Assembly (NCBI GenBank): GCA_022702705.1
Contig: CM040428.1
Coordinates: 57,144,155 to 57,208,154 of the forward strand
Source of the DNA: Papilionanthe hookeriana x Papilionanthe teres
Taxonomy: Eukaryota > Streptophyta > Magnoliopsida > Asparagales > Orchidaceae
Direction of reading: 5' to 3'
DNA length: 64,000 bases
Below the pieces are notes generated by a model, which was not told the origin of the DNA, did no database searches, and worked only from the letters and a program-made list of their open reading frames with translations. This document shows, in pieces, positions 34,041 to 50,929 of this stretch. The position numbers and the translations under genes are program-made. The stretch's first letter is position 1. Each line of letters begins with the position of its first letter.

Positions 34041-35240
34041 AAATCAAGCCATCCTTTAATTTCCACATTATTTTCTAAATCACAAGGTCGAAATTTCCAC
34101 ATAGCAAAAAAAACTTAAAAGGTAACATCACGACACATCTATCATCTAATCCATCAATGTCACAACATAGCAAGAGAAATCACAAAATCAACATCACAAC
34201 ACCCTCCCCATGCCATCAACCAAAAAAGAACATAGATAAATCATTTCATCATCAAGCACAAAGTTAAGCAAATAATCTCAAAATAAAAATGCATAATATG
34301 TAAAGAATATCTTAGGGCAACGAAGAACAAAAGATCCAAATGAAGCCGAAGAACATAAGGGAGAGGGATAAGAGAAGAAAGGCAAGCTAACCTCAACAAA
34401 CACCGGAACCAAAGGGTCGGTTTCGAACCAACCCTGGCCACCAATGTCACACATGGGAGAGTTAAAACCAACAACAACCACAATAACCACCGTAGAGCTA
34501 AAACCAACAGCCACCGCAAAGGAATGACCAATCATAGCCATAGCAACAAATGAGGGCGGGGGGTGGGGGACGAAGAAGAAACTCTAACCACTGAAAAAGC
34601 CAACTCTAACCACCAAAACCACACAGAAGAGAAAGGGGCATGCGAGAGCACAGATAGGGAACATAGAGGGAGAAGAAGGATAAATATGATGAATAAACTC
34701 GAGCCGCATGGTCGAACCCCTAGCCCACATTTAATTAACCTTTCCAAAAACACATTAAAACCGTAATTTCTAAACAGGCATAACCAGCATTACCCCACCA
34801 CACTGCTTCTTATAAGGTCCACCAAAAGTGCCTTAAATTTGATCTATCTTGTCAAAATTCTTATCACGATGAAATTTAATTTTATTCAATGTATTAGCAA
34901 GGTATTGCAAACATGATCAAACATTGAACTGGTAATAGGAGAGGTTCAATGTTCAAAGGTTAAATCGGGGTTGAATGGATGACCTAATAAATCATAAATA
35001 TATTTAAAAAAGATAATAAACAATATTTACATAACAATTGATTCCTATGTATTTAAATATCTAATAGCTAAAATTCAATTTTCTAGTTTTCGATCAGATA
35101 TAGTGCTCTTTTGTCGGATCTAGAAGCCTTTTAGTGGATTGAATGCTTTGAGTTACTGGTTTGTGTCTTCGGTCGCTTCTTCGCAGTGTGTCTTTGTTTC
35201 ACTTTAGATTGGACTCCTCGGTCGTTGTTTATTATTGTTA
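34041..35240. other. No recognisable gene
   Basis: Short open frames on both strands (34241-34541 minus, 34532-34766 both) are low-complexity and show no family signature. Sequence at 34550-34680 is purine-rich. Confidence 0.35.
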
Positions 35241-35249
35241 CTTCATGTT

Positions 35250-37090
35250 CTATGGCTTCTGTTTCTCCTCAACCCTCGTATGCTTCCGTTATAAACCATG
35301 GGAAGGATTCTTAAATTAATATAGTTGGAATGGGGATTGGCCTGTGGGTTCTGTGGATAATTCAGTTTTCCCTCACGTTTACCATCATTCACTTGAAGGC
35401 AAGTGGGATTGTAACCTCATCAAGATGGCTAGTAGGACTTGTGGCAAGCTTGCACTAATTTTCTCTGATGTGGAAGTTTCGAACCTGGCTGAAAAGTCTA
35501 AATTTACTCTCATTGGGAAGTTCCAGTTGGGACATTCTAAAATGGAAATTATTACAAGTTTTTTTAAAGATTTCAAACTTTTGGGAGAATGGAATGTTGG
35601 TGTCTTTGATGGGAGACATGTGATGATACAATTGCCTAAAGACGAGGACTATGCCAAAATATTTTTCAAGAAGTACATTACAATTGATTGGAAATACATG
35701 TCATTGCTCAAGTGGTCTCTTGAATTTGATCCAAGCTAAGAACCACTTATAGTTCCAAATTGGTTGAAACTAACCAGCCTAAAATTGCACTACTTTATCA
35801 CTGAGTCCTATACTCTATTGAAGCGACACTAGGAAGACCTATGAAATTGGACATTCCAAACCTTCTGTTGCAAGGATTCTTGTTGAGAAGGATATACCCT
35901 CACTGATGTGGAAGAAATATGGTTTGGTACTGCCCATAATGGGTATTGGCAGTCGATTTTCACAAAACAAAAACTTATTACTGTAATCACTCTAAAATGT
36001 TTGGCACACACCTGCCAAATGCTGCAGGCTTCATCCCAATTTGTGATCCAACATTTATGTGCATTTGAACTCTTTAGTTTCTACTGGTGATGACCCTAAG
36101 AATGTAACTAAGGAGGGGGGGGGGGTGCTCGGGTACCACCACCTGCGGCGCCAGGAGAATCTTTGATCACACCACTGGAATAAAGAGAAGCAATTGGTGT
36201 CAGTGAAGCACAAGTTAGAAGATTGATTGCTGCAGAGGGTTCCCTAAGGGAAGATGACTTCATGCCATTTGAATGTGATACTCCTGCTGTCCCTAGCACT
36301 AACATGTATTATTGAATGATACTTTTTCTCATCAGTTTGTCCCTCACCAACCACTTCGGCTGGACCATCCCAGTGCTGTTAAGTTGAATGAAACTTTATC
36401 TGATTAGTATGTTCCTCCTCAATCAGTTCAACTAGACCTTTCTCACACTGTTAATAATCATTTGGTTGTAGCAGATGATTCCCTAATTTTTGTGGAATTA
36501 CCAATTGTTGGAGAAGAGAGTACGCAAGACCAAGTGGATCAACGTACCCCCCAAGGTGAGCTCTCCATAGGAGATGAACCAATTGCTAGAGAAGAGAGTA
36601 CTCTGGTCCTGAAAGCGTGCCAAGCGGATCAACATACCCCTCATGGTGAGCTCTCCATGGAGGATGAATGGCAGGTTCCAAAAAACTAAGAAAAGAAAAG
36701 AAAAAAAAAAAAGGAATGCTAGATCTCAGGCATTCACAGGATGAGTATTTGATAGTTTCGGGTGGAATTCGTCCTAATAGTTCGCTGCTGGACTTCCTCT
36801 CTAGAATTAGGGGAGGGGGAAAGGAAAATCTACTCACCACGATTAACCCACACTTATTTGATCTGTTGTGGTCTTAATCGTGGTTTCCTTTGCGGCTTTA
36901 TTTTCAACCTTAGTGTTGCTTTGTGTTTACCACTCCTTGGAATGATTTTCTTGCTATTATTTTAGTGTATACTTGTACTTTTTTTTATTACCTTTTTTAT
37001 ATACCACATGAGTGAGTCCCTTCTACCACCAACTAAAAACACTGCATCTTCTTGTTATCAATGAATTTATCTTTGGACTTTTAAATCACA
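35250..37090 (+). mobile_element. Internally deleted LINE: DUF4283 ORF1 relic plus 3' tail
   Basis: 35344-35739 is open and encodes a DUF4283-type domain, the N-terminal domain of plant L1 LINE ORF1 proteins. The homology continues with stops and frameshifts to about 36030 (VEEIWFGTAHNGYWQS, matching the conserved W-x-G...GYWQ segment). The LINE 3' end is suggested by TTGTTATCAATGAATTT near 37055 and the CA-repeat tail at 37086. Endonuclease and RT are missing, so most of ORF2 was deleted. Confidence 0.65.
35344..36030 (+). pseudogene. DUF4283 domain ORF1 protein of a LINE, broken
   Basis: The pattern is NLAEKSKFTLIGKF..., then IITSFFKDFKLLGEWNVGVFDGRHVMIQL, EDYAKIFFKK and WKYMSLLKWSLEFDPS. 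This matches DUF4283, an RNA-associated domain found in plant LINE ORF1 and in derived host genes. The first frame ends at 35739. The following TALLKRH and GYWQ segments are in other frames. No CCHC knuckle was found downstream. A domesticated gene is unlikely because of the breaks. Confidence 0.7.
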
Positions 37091-37261
37091 CACACACACA
37101 TGCGTAATATTTTTACTTTGGGGATCTATTCTCATAAAAAATTGGACTAATTACGATAGCAGTTGACCAAGAGGTTTCCTTAAGGGATCTGCTTTCTCAT
37201 AAAAAATTGAACTAATTACTATAGCTGTTGACTAAGAGGTTCTATTTTTAGATATTGGTAG

Positions 37262-37287
37262 TGACGTAAGCCATGACGTCTATATAA
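37262..37287 (+). promoter_or_regulatory. as-1 element followed by TATATAA, upstream of GST D
   Basis: TGACG-TAAGCCA-TGACG at 37262-37278 is an as-1 type element. TATATAA starts at 37281. It lies about 765 bp before the GST D ATG, and a MITE (37489-37863) sits between. It may be the displaced as-1 element of GST D or a chance match. Confidence 0.5.
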
Positions 37288-37488
37288 CATAGGACGTGGT
37301 TGCCGTTGTAATTAAATTTATTTAATGTTAACCACAGCTCTTATATATTTATATATCTAATACTTAAATTTTCGTACTTAGATATGAAACTTTAAATATG
37401 AGGTTAAAATTATTTGGCATGTATTTAAAATTTCAAAAAAAAAAAAAACATTTATGTATTTATATATCTAATACATAATTAAAGTTTA

Positions 37489-37863
37489 GGGTGGGTTTGG
37501 ATCAGCTTATCTACTGTGACGGTGTTTTGAAAATACCGCCTCAACATTTGGAAAATGCGTTTGAACAACTTATCCAAAAATGCATTTTGTCTTTTACACT
37601 AAACGGGGAACACGGGTCGAACCCTGCAGTCCGCATTTCCAGATAAGAGACTTGGGGTCCGTTTGGGGCAGCTTGTGCGTTTCAGGATAAGCAGCTTATC
37701 TTGAAACGCGGCCTGCAGGGCGACCACAGGGGTCGACCCACAGCCTGCATTTAGTGTAAAAAGCCAAAACGGGATGGCAGCGTTTTTAAAAACACGCAAA
37801 CCGAACCATTAGACGGCGTTTTCAAAAACACTACCGCATTTATAAACTGTCTCAAATAGTCCC
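37489..37863. mobile_element. Tourist-like MITE in GST D promoter, TTA target duplication
   Basis: Starts GGGTGGGTTTGGATC and ends CTCAAATAGTCCC, flanked by TTA (37486-37488 and 37864-37866). An internal start-like GGGGTCCGTTTGGGGCAGC at 37654 suggests a second nested or duplicated copy. Shares GTCGAACCCTG with the MITE at 57378. Confidence 0.55.
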
Positions 37864-37959
37864 TTATTTAGTTAAGCAGTGGCTGCTCCAACACACCTTA
37901 GATCTTACTATGTAAATATGTGAGAAATGACTAACTGTTAATTCCGCCCATTTCCGAGC

Positions 37960-37967
37960 TTTAAATA
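37960..37967 (+). promoter_or_regulatory. GST D TATA-like box
   Basis: TTTAAATA, 74 bp before the ATG, in CGAGCTTTAAATA, the same context as in GST A. Confidence 0.6.
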
Positions 37968-38040
37968 CAATCATGAATAAAAGAATCCCCCGTTTTTCTT
38001 TGTCATCCAAACTCCCAGATCTGAACTTCAGAGAGAATTA

Positions 38041-43548
<5,508 letters not shown>

Positions 43549-43600
43549 TGAGTTGAATTTGATGCTTGTATAGTGGTGATTTCTATTACACACACACACG

Positions 43601-43601
<1 letters not shown>

Positions 43602-43657
<56 letters not shown>
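43602..43657. repeat. (AT)n microsatellite downstream of GST D
   Basis: GTATGTATATATAT... runs about 56 bp immediately 3' of GST D, preceded by a (CA) run at 43589-43599. Confidence 0.9.
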
Positions 43658-43660
<3 letters not shown>

Positions 43661-43949
43661 CACCTAAACTTTATATATGTTGGGGTAGGTGAACAATGAT
43701 TCCTAATAATTTTACTTGAACGGAAAGGGTTTTTATAATGAAAGATTTACATACAAACACTTGATTCTTATGCATTTACATATCTTCAATTTTGTACATA
43801 CCATTTTTGTCATGCATGGAAAGATGAATTTCACATTTTAAATTTAAAATGGTGGTATATTCACTCACAATAAGAAAAAATACTAAAACTGATTGTCTAT
43901 ATTTGTTGCTGCTTAACAACAGAACATGTCGTCTCTTGTAAACAGTCAA

Positions 43950-44420
43950 GTTTTTTCTGACGGCTTCAATCATTACCGGGGCCTAAAAGCAAATATTAAC
44001 CGGCCGTTATATTGTGTCGGCTATCCATGAACCTTCCATTTGGTGGGGTGCTAACTAACATATGTTTTTTAATAAGTGATGGTTTTATCCATTGGTAAAA
44101 ATGTAAAACGACGGTCTAGCAACGGTTTATCTTGTGTTATTTGAGACGGCATAACTACAAAATTTCTGTCGCTTAATAACAATAATATTTTTTACAATGG
44201 TTTTTATTATTAGGGACGCAATAAGCCGTCGGTTAGAAACGTATATTAACCGATGCCCATTTGTTATAAGTTATCTTCGAACCGCTAACTGGAGTGGCAT
44301 TAATTGATACGTTTTTATAAAAAAAGATAGAAATTGCTGACGGTAATGTTATTAAGAATCAACTAATTTGAAGCAGTGAATAAGCCGTCAGAAATAATCC
44401 ATTATACCACAAAAAATCGC
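43950..44420. mobile_element. CACTA-like subterminal repeat relic
   Basis: Contains repeated CGACGG/CCGTCGG-type words: CTGACGGCTTC, AACCGGCCG, AAACGACGG, GAGACGGC, GCCGTCGGTTAG, GCTGACGG and AGCCGTCAG. They occur in both orientations, spaced tens of bases apart, like CACTA subterminal arrays. No transposase seen. Confidence 0.35.
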
Positions 44421-46389
44421 GACCCTCCCTCTCCTTCTCCAATCCCCTTTCCTCCCCCCGAAGCCCTCTCCTCTCCCCAAAATCCTCACATGCCCCTCCA
44501 CCCCTCTCTGTTTTATCCAAAACCGTCGCGTTCATCACCGAACCCTCGTGATACAATCATTAGAAGCTTGCTGGGAACGCAACAAGGGGATCAAGACTTA
44601 CAGTGACCAAAAACTCCAATTTTCTTCTCCTTCCTCTCCTTTCCTACCTAGAATTATTGATGTAGGTAACTCCTCTTCATTTACCTTTTCATTTTCAAAT
44701 ACTTTTAAAAAATGCATTTAAGGTTTAGGGTTTAACAATTAGCACAAAATATTTTCCTATTTTTGTTGTATTACATCTGGGATCTGCTTTAAGCCTATAC
44801 ATTGACATTTACAAGAAGATTTAACTTAGTGTACGCTTTTCGCCTATGCTATCCTTCTTGTGGATAAGACTAAGGAAGGAGTTTAGAAAGAGTGATGTAT
44901 TTTTGCGTGCCACGATCAAAACTTTGTGAATTTCATAAAAATGAAAAAACATTGGCTATGTTTTTATCATGACCTTTGATATTTGAGAGATAATTTAGAA
45001 TTATTATTTATTTATTTCAAGTTGTGAAGGGATTGTATTTAGAATCATTAAATAAGCTTAATTAGATATAATAATTATTAAAGAATTGAAAGGCTCAAAG
45101 GTTAGGAGATTGAAATACATGAGTATATGATGATCAGCTTAAGGTTAAGTCTAAAGTAAAAAATTGATATCACTCTTCTTTTCCTACTTAAAAAAATAAA
45201 TAACATCCTTGATTGAATGAAAGAATTATATTTAAAATGTGAATATCTAAAGTAAGGTTATTTGGTTGATAAATAATTAAGTTTACATATATACTTGTAA
45301 CTCAAAGTTATTTTAGTAAAAATACATTGGGTGATTTAAGGACAATTATACATTAAAAGAATATTAAAATAAGCAATTTAAGGATATTATCAATTAATAT
45401 TAATTCAATTATTTAATAATATTCCTGGTACTTTATTATATATATTTATTATATTATTAAATAATAATGAATTAGGGGATAAAAGTTCCAAATCACTTTA
45501 CATTGTAAACTTGTATATAGAACTACTAGAGAGCTAGTAATGTGTACATTTGGGTGAGCTTAACAAGTATGCAAAGTAGTGTCTAATAAATTAACATTTA
45601 GGTGAATGAGTTCCTTGTTCTATTTGTTTATATTTCTAATGAAATTAATGTTTATGTTTTCGGTCATGCATTGTACCTAGATCTTTATTTCTTTCGATTG
45701 GTTCTTTCAAATCTAAGTTTATTCATATCATATTTTTTGAGGTTGTGAATAATTATATTGATGTTTTAACCTTTCATACATAATTTACATTGAAACTGTC
45801 CATTTTTATTGTTAAAACCCATTGTAATCTACAACAATCAAAAGAAGAATAGAAGCATAATTAGTCTAAATCACAATATTTAATTGAATATGTTTCTTTT
45901 CATTACATATTTGAAGAATGTGAATTTCTAAGAGTATTGCGGAGTTAGAGAGACTTAACTATAATATGAAACTCCAATGCTTATTATATCTTTGAAGAAA
46001 ATAAAAAGTTTTATGCCTCAAATATCAACTATAGTAGAAAAATCATTTGGTGAAACTAAAGTATTTATTAAATTCATTAAATGGAGATTTAAAACCAATA
46101 GAAACTCATTCACCTTACTTTAAATTTTTATATTTCAACTAGGATTTTTAAACTCTTTTCAAAACTCAAAATCAAAATGTTGTTAAGCCAAATTTATGAT
46201 TAGAAAACTATTAATTAAACATTCTTTAAGACATAACAGGTTTCTCATAGGATCGATAAACTAAACCTAGGATTTGAATATTATGTAACAAACACATATA
46301 ATTGCATAATTATGCAGTTGTCATATGTGTAATACTTGGTTATGTTAGGAAAATTAGCTATATCTATAAGCAATAAAGGTAAAATAGAG
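44421..46389. other. AT-rich non-coding region
   Basis: 44400-44640 is C/T-rich with a Pro-rich open frame (44376-44606) that I do not trust. The remainder is strongly AT-rich and has no gene. The 3' LTR of the minus-strand copia relic should lie here, but I could not delimit it. Confidence 0.4.
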
Positions 46390-46964
46390 TTGAGATAGTG
46401 AAATATTAGTCATCTAATTAAACATCTATACAGAGATGGGTCCCGAAGCAAATCACTACCAACATTGTTCATATGGCTAATAGATCCACTAGCGTATGCT
46501 TCAGTTTTCTAGTAAGCAATCTAATATCTTCTAACATCTAGAGAGTATAGTGATGTTGAGATAAAACTATCACAACATTTTTTGGAACAATTTTAAGACC
46601 TAGGAATGCTTATGCTCTCTAAGAACCCTTATTTGGAATTTATTATGAAGAAGGTATTTTAGAGAAACAATTAAACTTGAACAAGGACCGATGATAATGA
46701 TATCATCTACATAAACTAAAAGTTCACTGAAAGCTGGTTTTGATCCTTTTGTGAAAGGACATTAATCTATTATAGATTATTTAAACATGTAAGATCAAAT
46801 AATTAGAAAGTTCAGAGTACAATTGTGTAATGGTATGCTGAAGTGTGTATATGAATTGATGAAGTTTGCAAATAAGTTTTTTAGATGTAGTGGTGTGCTC
46901 CCCTTGATTGGTGTAACCTAATAATAAATTCCTATATACTTCTTCATGAATGTTACAGTTTAAA
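46390..46964 (-). pseudogene. copia RT / pre-RNase H fragment
   Basis: Contains YVDD with its usual preceding Val and following Ile residues, then stop-ridden sequence carrying the copia word DPS(L)YR(C/S)LI. This is the 3' half of pol. Confidence 0.7.
46873..46964. repeat. 92-bp direct repeat, left of Harbinger
   Basis: TAAGTTTTTTAGATG...GTTACAGTTTAAA is identical to 52894-52985. It is part of the copia relic sequence. Confidence 0.95.
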
Positions 46965-47294
46965 TGTAAGGTCTGTTTGGTTGCAGGGTCTGTTTAGATG
47001 TAGGGTTTGTTTGGTTGCAAGAATTACATGCTTACTCTGTGAAGCATGTGCGGGCAAACTGCTTGTCTGTTTTGTTGAATTGCGTGGAAAACAATTGCAG
47101 TGGAAAATGACTGAGATCGCCTCGTTTATTAAAACTGTTTTAAAATTTTGATATATTTACGTAGTATACGAGTATTTGCAAATGAATTTTTTTAAAAAAA
47201 ATTTATATTTTAAATATACAAACTAATAAACTTAAATTAGATTTTTTATTTTTATATTTTTAATATATATTTTCTAGCTTTATTATATGTAGAT

Positions 47295-47336
47295 TATATA
47301 GTGAATTATTGATTCAATGCAATAATTCACTATATA
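47295..47336. repeat. Perfect 17-bp hairpin in Harbinger 3' flank
   Basis: TATATAGTGAATTATTG, an 8-base loop, then its exact complement. Confidence 0.85.
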
Positions 47337-48103
47337 GGTTGGAGAGTGATTATTATATCTAGATTATATAGATAAAATATTTACGAGCTTCATTATATCT
47401 TAATTTTAATAAAATATATATATCTCCTAAAAATTTTATATTTTAAATAGATTGTTCAAATTAATATAATATTTACGAGCTTTAAAAAATATGAAACTAA
47501 ATAATATATCTACATATTTTAAAAGTACTCTTTTACTTTCAAATTGTTTATGTATTTATATATATTAAAAGCATTAACAATTTTTGATATTAAATCATAA
47601 GTCTACACTAAGATGCGAAACGAAAACACGAGCAAGAGAGCGATTGCAAATCTCAAAATAGTCGTAGAGTTCTACAACAAAACATATATTCCTCTCGAAC
47701 ACGTGGTAGCGACAGTAGAGTGAAAAAAAAGCGAAGAATTATTCAACAACAACCAACAATATAATATTGTTCACTTTAGTTTTCGAAGTTCGTAACTCCC
47801 GTGTCACTCCGTCTTCCGTTGTGGTCGTACACTCCCGGCGTCGGACTCGTGAGAATCGATAAACTATCCGCCCATCGGAAGAAACCGCACTGATCTGGAA
47901 TGTTCCGAGGACAGGCATAAAACTTTCGGCGAAAGCTATGCGGCTGACGTGATGCTTAAAGAGATGTCTGCAGCCGACGTGCTGGAGCTCATAACAATCG
48001 GCGAGAGGTAGCCGACGTGCTGGAGCTCATGTTTACCTGAAATGCAAGCACATATGCAGCTTAAGTAATTTGAGTATCAAATGGTCAAACAAAATGAAAA
48101 GAA

Positions 48104-49535
48104 TCAAGCAAGAGTGTAGAATTGTAAATAATGTGAAGTAAAGTGCTCGAAAGAGTGTAAAAGACATACATTGACCTTGCTCAACAAAATCACTCTCCAA
48201 CTAACAATCGAGTAATGTCTTCTCGAAGTCTTTGCCATTTCGTTTGCACCCTCCCCTTCTTTTGTACGGATTGGTGCACTATTGTTCTCTTCCTGTGGTT
48301 GAGACGGTTCGATGCGGTCCTCTAAGCCGTCGATCTGTAGCAACCTCGTCAAAATCAATATCGGCTCGAGTTGGATGCCGCCGATATAGTTATGCGGGGC
48401 CATAGTTGCCAACACTGCTGCACTTTGTTTGGGGAACGGATAAACTGGCATATCTCGAAGAATGACCCACTTCTTCTTCCAAACTCCGAATGTTCTCTCA
48501 ATAACACCTCGCAAGGATGAATGTCTCTTATTAAACAACTCCTTTCTAGTTCTTGTGCGATTACTAGCTCTTTCAAAATCTGGAATATGATATCTTGTAA
48601 CAGGATAGGGTTTAAGATACCCCCTCTGCATGGGATAGCCAGCATCTACCAAATAATACTTGTCTATAATGATAGAAAATATAGTAAGGTATATGACCAA
48701 AAACATGACCAAAAACATCAACTTTTTATATTACAAATGACCTTACCGTGCGGTGGGTGAGGAAAATTGTAGTCCGGCTTTCTTGTTGCAATTTTAAAGA
48801 GTCTACTGTCATGTGCGCTGCCCTCCCATCCAGCCAATGCAAATGTAAAGCACATGTTGAAATCACAAATAGCCATTATATTTTGAGTTGTCATACCAGA
48901 ACGGCCGATAAAAGCAACTTTCTCGTTATCCGGCACTATAGCATGAACGTGCGTTCCATCTATTGCGCCGATGCAATCCTTAAGAAAAAAGTAATCATTT
49001 CAATATGCAATCCATTCCATAAAAAAATTGTTCTAGTAAACATTTGTACCTTAAAATATGGCATATATCATTCATCGTTAAGAATCTCTGTCGGGGTCCT
49101 TGCAAAAGTTGGATCAGTTGGTTTTAGTATATCATTTGCTAAACTGACTAGAGAAGCCAAACCAAGCGAGAAATATCGGCTAATTGTTTCGACGAATGCT
49201 TGGAAGCGTTCCGCAGCTCCCCGCATTGACTCGTTACGTGACGGTATGAAAAGTGTGATGCCCAACACTTCACGGTCTGTTGTCCTATAAGACCCATGAA
49301 GTCCATGAGATGTTCTTAGGTCAAATAGAAGATCTCTGAAAGCATCATGTGACATTCGGAAGATGTTACGGAATCTCGTTGGGTGTCACGAAATCATTTC
49401 ACCCATCCATTTTTCTCCGACACGAGATGAAGTGTAGCAAGGTTCACGATCGACGTACGTATTATAGTATTGCGGCATTATATTTATCGGCTGCGTTTCT
49501 CCTACGGCGTCGGACCTCCTCCGGATTCATGACGG
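48104..49535 (-). pseudogene. Harbinger transposase (HARBI1-like DDE nuclease), broken
   Basis: Exons read right to left. Exon 1, about 49530-49050: RMSHDAFRDLLFDL, an HTH-like N-terminus, ending before donor GTACAA. Exon 2, 48978-48747: DCIGAIDGTHV with the first catalytic Asp; later GWEGSAHDSRLF with the second; donor GTAAGG. Exon 3, from 48663: KYYLVDAGYP, then FNKRHSSLRGVIERTFGVWKKKW with the catalytic Glu in the ERTFG block. All three DDE residues remain. Exon 1 has a TGA at 49068-49070 (YMPYF context) and another at 49386-49388, plus a frameshift upstream. The nuclease would cut and rejoin element ends but cannot be made intact. Confidence 0.85.
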
Positions 49536-49728
49536 TATAAACTGCACCTTTTAAAAAAAACAGGTTACTCTCCATAGAAATCAACAACTAACTTAGCGAA
49601 GCAAATGAATGAACTATATTAAGAAAGGAAATAACTCAAACATTCCAACATTCAAATTGAACTTGTCCAAACAACATCGCTAACAGCAACAATGATAGAT
49701 GAAATAAAATCAACATTTCCATATCAGA

Positions 49729-50656
49729 TCACATGGTGCGACGGTCATAATAATAGCGTATGTATTCTAATCGTAACTCTCTATCAACTGCAATGAAGAA
49801 GTCTCGGTGGAGAGAGTCCCGGAGGAGGTCGATAGCAAAGAAGAAAAGATCATAATTCCCTATAATGTCCGGGTTTTCCTTTAGAAGCCTAACAACCTGC
49901 TGGACGTCGTTTTTTTGAACTCTATGTGGAGCATCATTTGTTAATTCCACAAGTAATGATAGCTGATCTTTCATACTTGCAACAGTACTTTTCCTCTTCT
50001 TATCGATCCGGGGCCGCTTCGTACTGTTTGTAGATTGCATTTCAGTTTGATCGTATATGCGGAGTTCTGCTGAATAGTTTGAAAGTTCTACGGCGACCTC
50101 TTCAGGGGTTGTTTCAATCATTGTTTGGCTAGGTGCAGCTGCGTATTTCCTTGTGGCTAATGTCCCACCAAACATTCTATCGAGTTTCTCCTCGAATTCT
50201 GGTTCTATCCCATCTGTTTTGAACTTCCTCGCTGTAGGAAAAATCTGTAATAATAAATAATTTTTATTAGAAGTTGTGCAATAAAACTGCAAAACATAAC
50301 CAAAACTAATTCAATAATGTCTTACCGCTAGCCTTTCGGTCCACCATTCTTCGTAGCGACAATAGTTCGCTTCGACGGATCCCGACCCAAGCCGGTCGAT
50401 CCTTGTTTTAGGTCCTTCCAAAGTTTCCATTCTTTCTTTAGTTGGTCCCATTTATTTTTAAGTCTGTAGCCTCTCGTAATCCCCTGCTCGTCACCTCCCT
50501 AAAATTTGTTACTATGTTTTGCCGGCCTTCCTGCTTGAAGAAAGAGTTTGGTCTATTGCCTTTTTCGACTTCCGCTATGCATATATCGCAGAAAATTAAT
50601 TTTATGTCCTTCTCCCAAAGTGCAGGAGTGACAACTTCTTTGTTCTTATTTGCCAT
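49729..50656 (-). pseudogene. Harbinger Myb/SANT-like DNA-binding protein (ORF1), broken
   Basis: The start MANKNKEVV is at 50656. The Myb/SANT-like domain follows: LWEKDIKLIFCDICIAEVEKGNRP, FFKQEGRQNIV, then after a frameshift LKNKWDQLKKEWKLWKDL near 50450-50390. After an intron, a C-terminal part (50247-49729) is open, with EFEEKLDRMFGGT and a helix-rich end (VVRLLKENPDIIGNYDLFFFAIDLLRD). In Harbinger elements this protein recruits the nuclease to the ends and nucleus. The first half has frameshifts around 50450 and 50340. Confidence 0.8.
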
Positions 50657-50767
50657 ACTATTAATAGGAGACAAGTTAGCAATATCTTTAACTATGAAAT
50701 AGTTCAACAAACATATGCATGACTGGACTAATATGCTTTCAAATGCGAAATAATAAATTGAAAATGC

Positions 50768-50860
50768 TATGAAGACAAAGGAACACAGAAATTTACGTGG
50801 TTCGGTCAAATTGACCTACGTCCACGGGAAAATAGTATTATATTTTCATTAATGAAACTT
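50768..50860 (-). repeat. LTR-type sequence near the Myb-like ORF
   Basis: GAACACAGAAATTTACGTGGTTCGGTC (shown in part) followed by GACCTACGTCCACGGG is a word set common at the U5 end of plant copia LTRs. No second LTR boundary was found. Confidence 0.35.
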
Positions 50861-50929
50861 TTGAACATTTACATAGCTTTTACACATAGATTCTAAACAG
50901 CCAACCCCTTCTAAACATTTACATAGCTT

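Noticed and set aside
37612..37626. tRNA B-box-like GGTCGAACCC in a MITE
   Set aside because: No A box or cloverleaf nearby, and the same word occurs in the unrelated-position MITE at 57499; it is a MITE feature.
48748..49290. 180-aa plus-strand frame
   Set aside because: Antisense to the Harbinger transposase exons.
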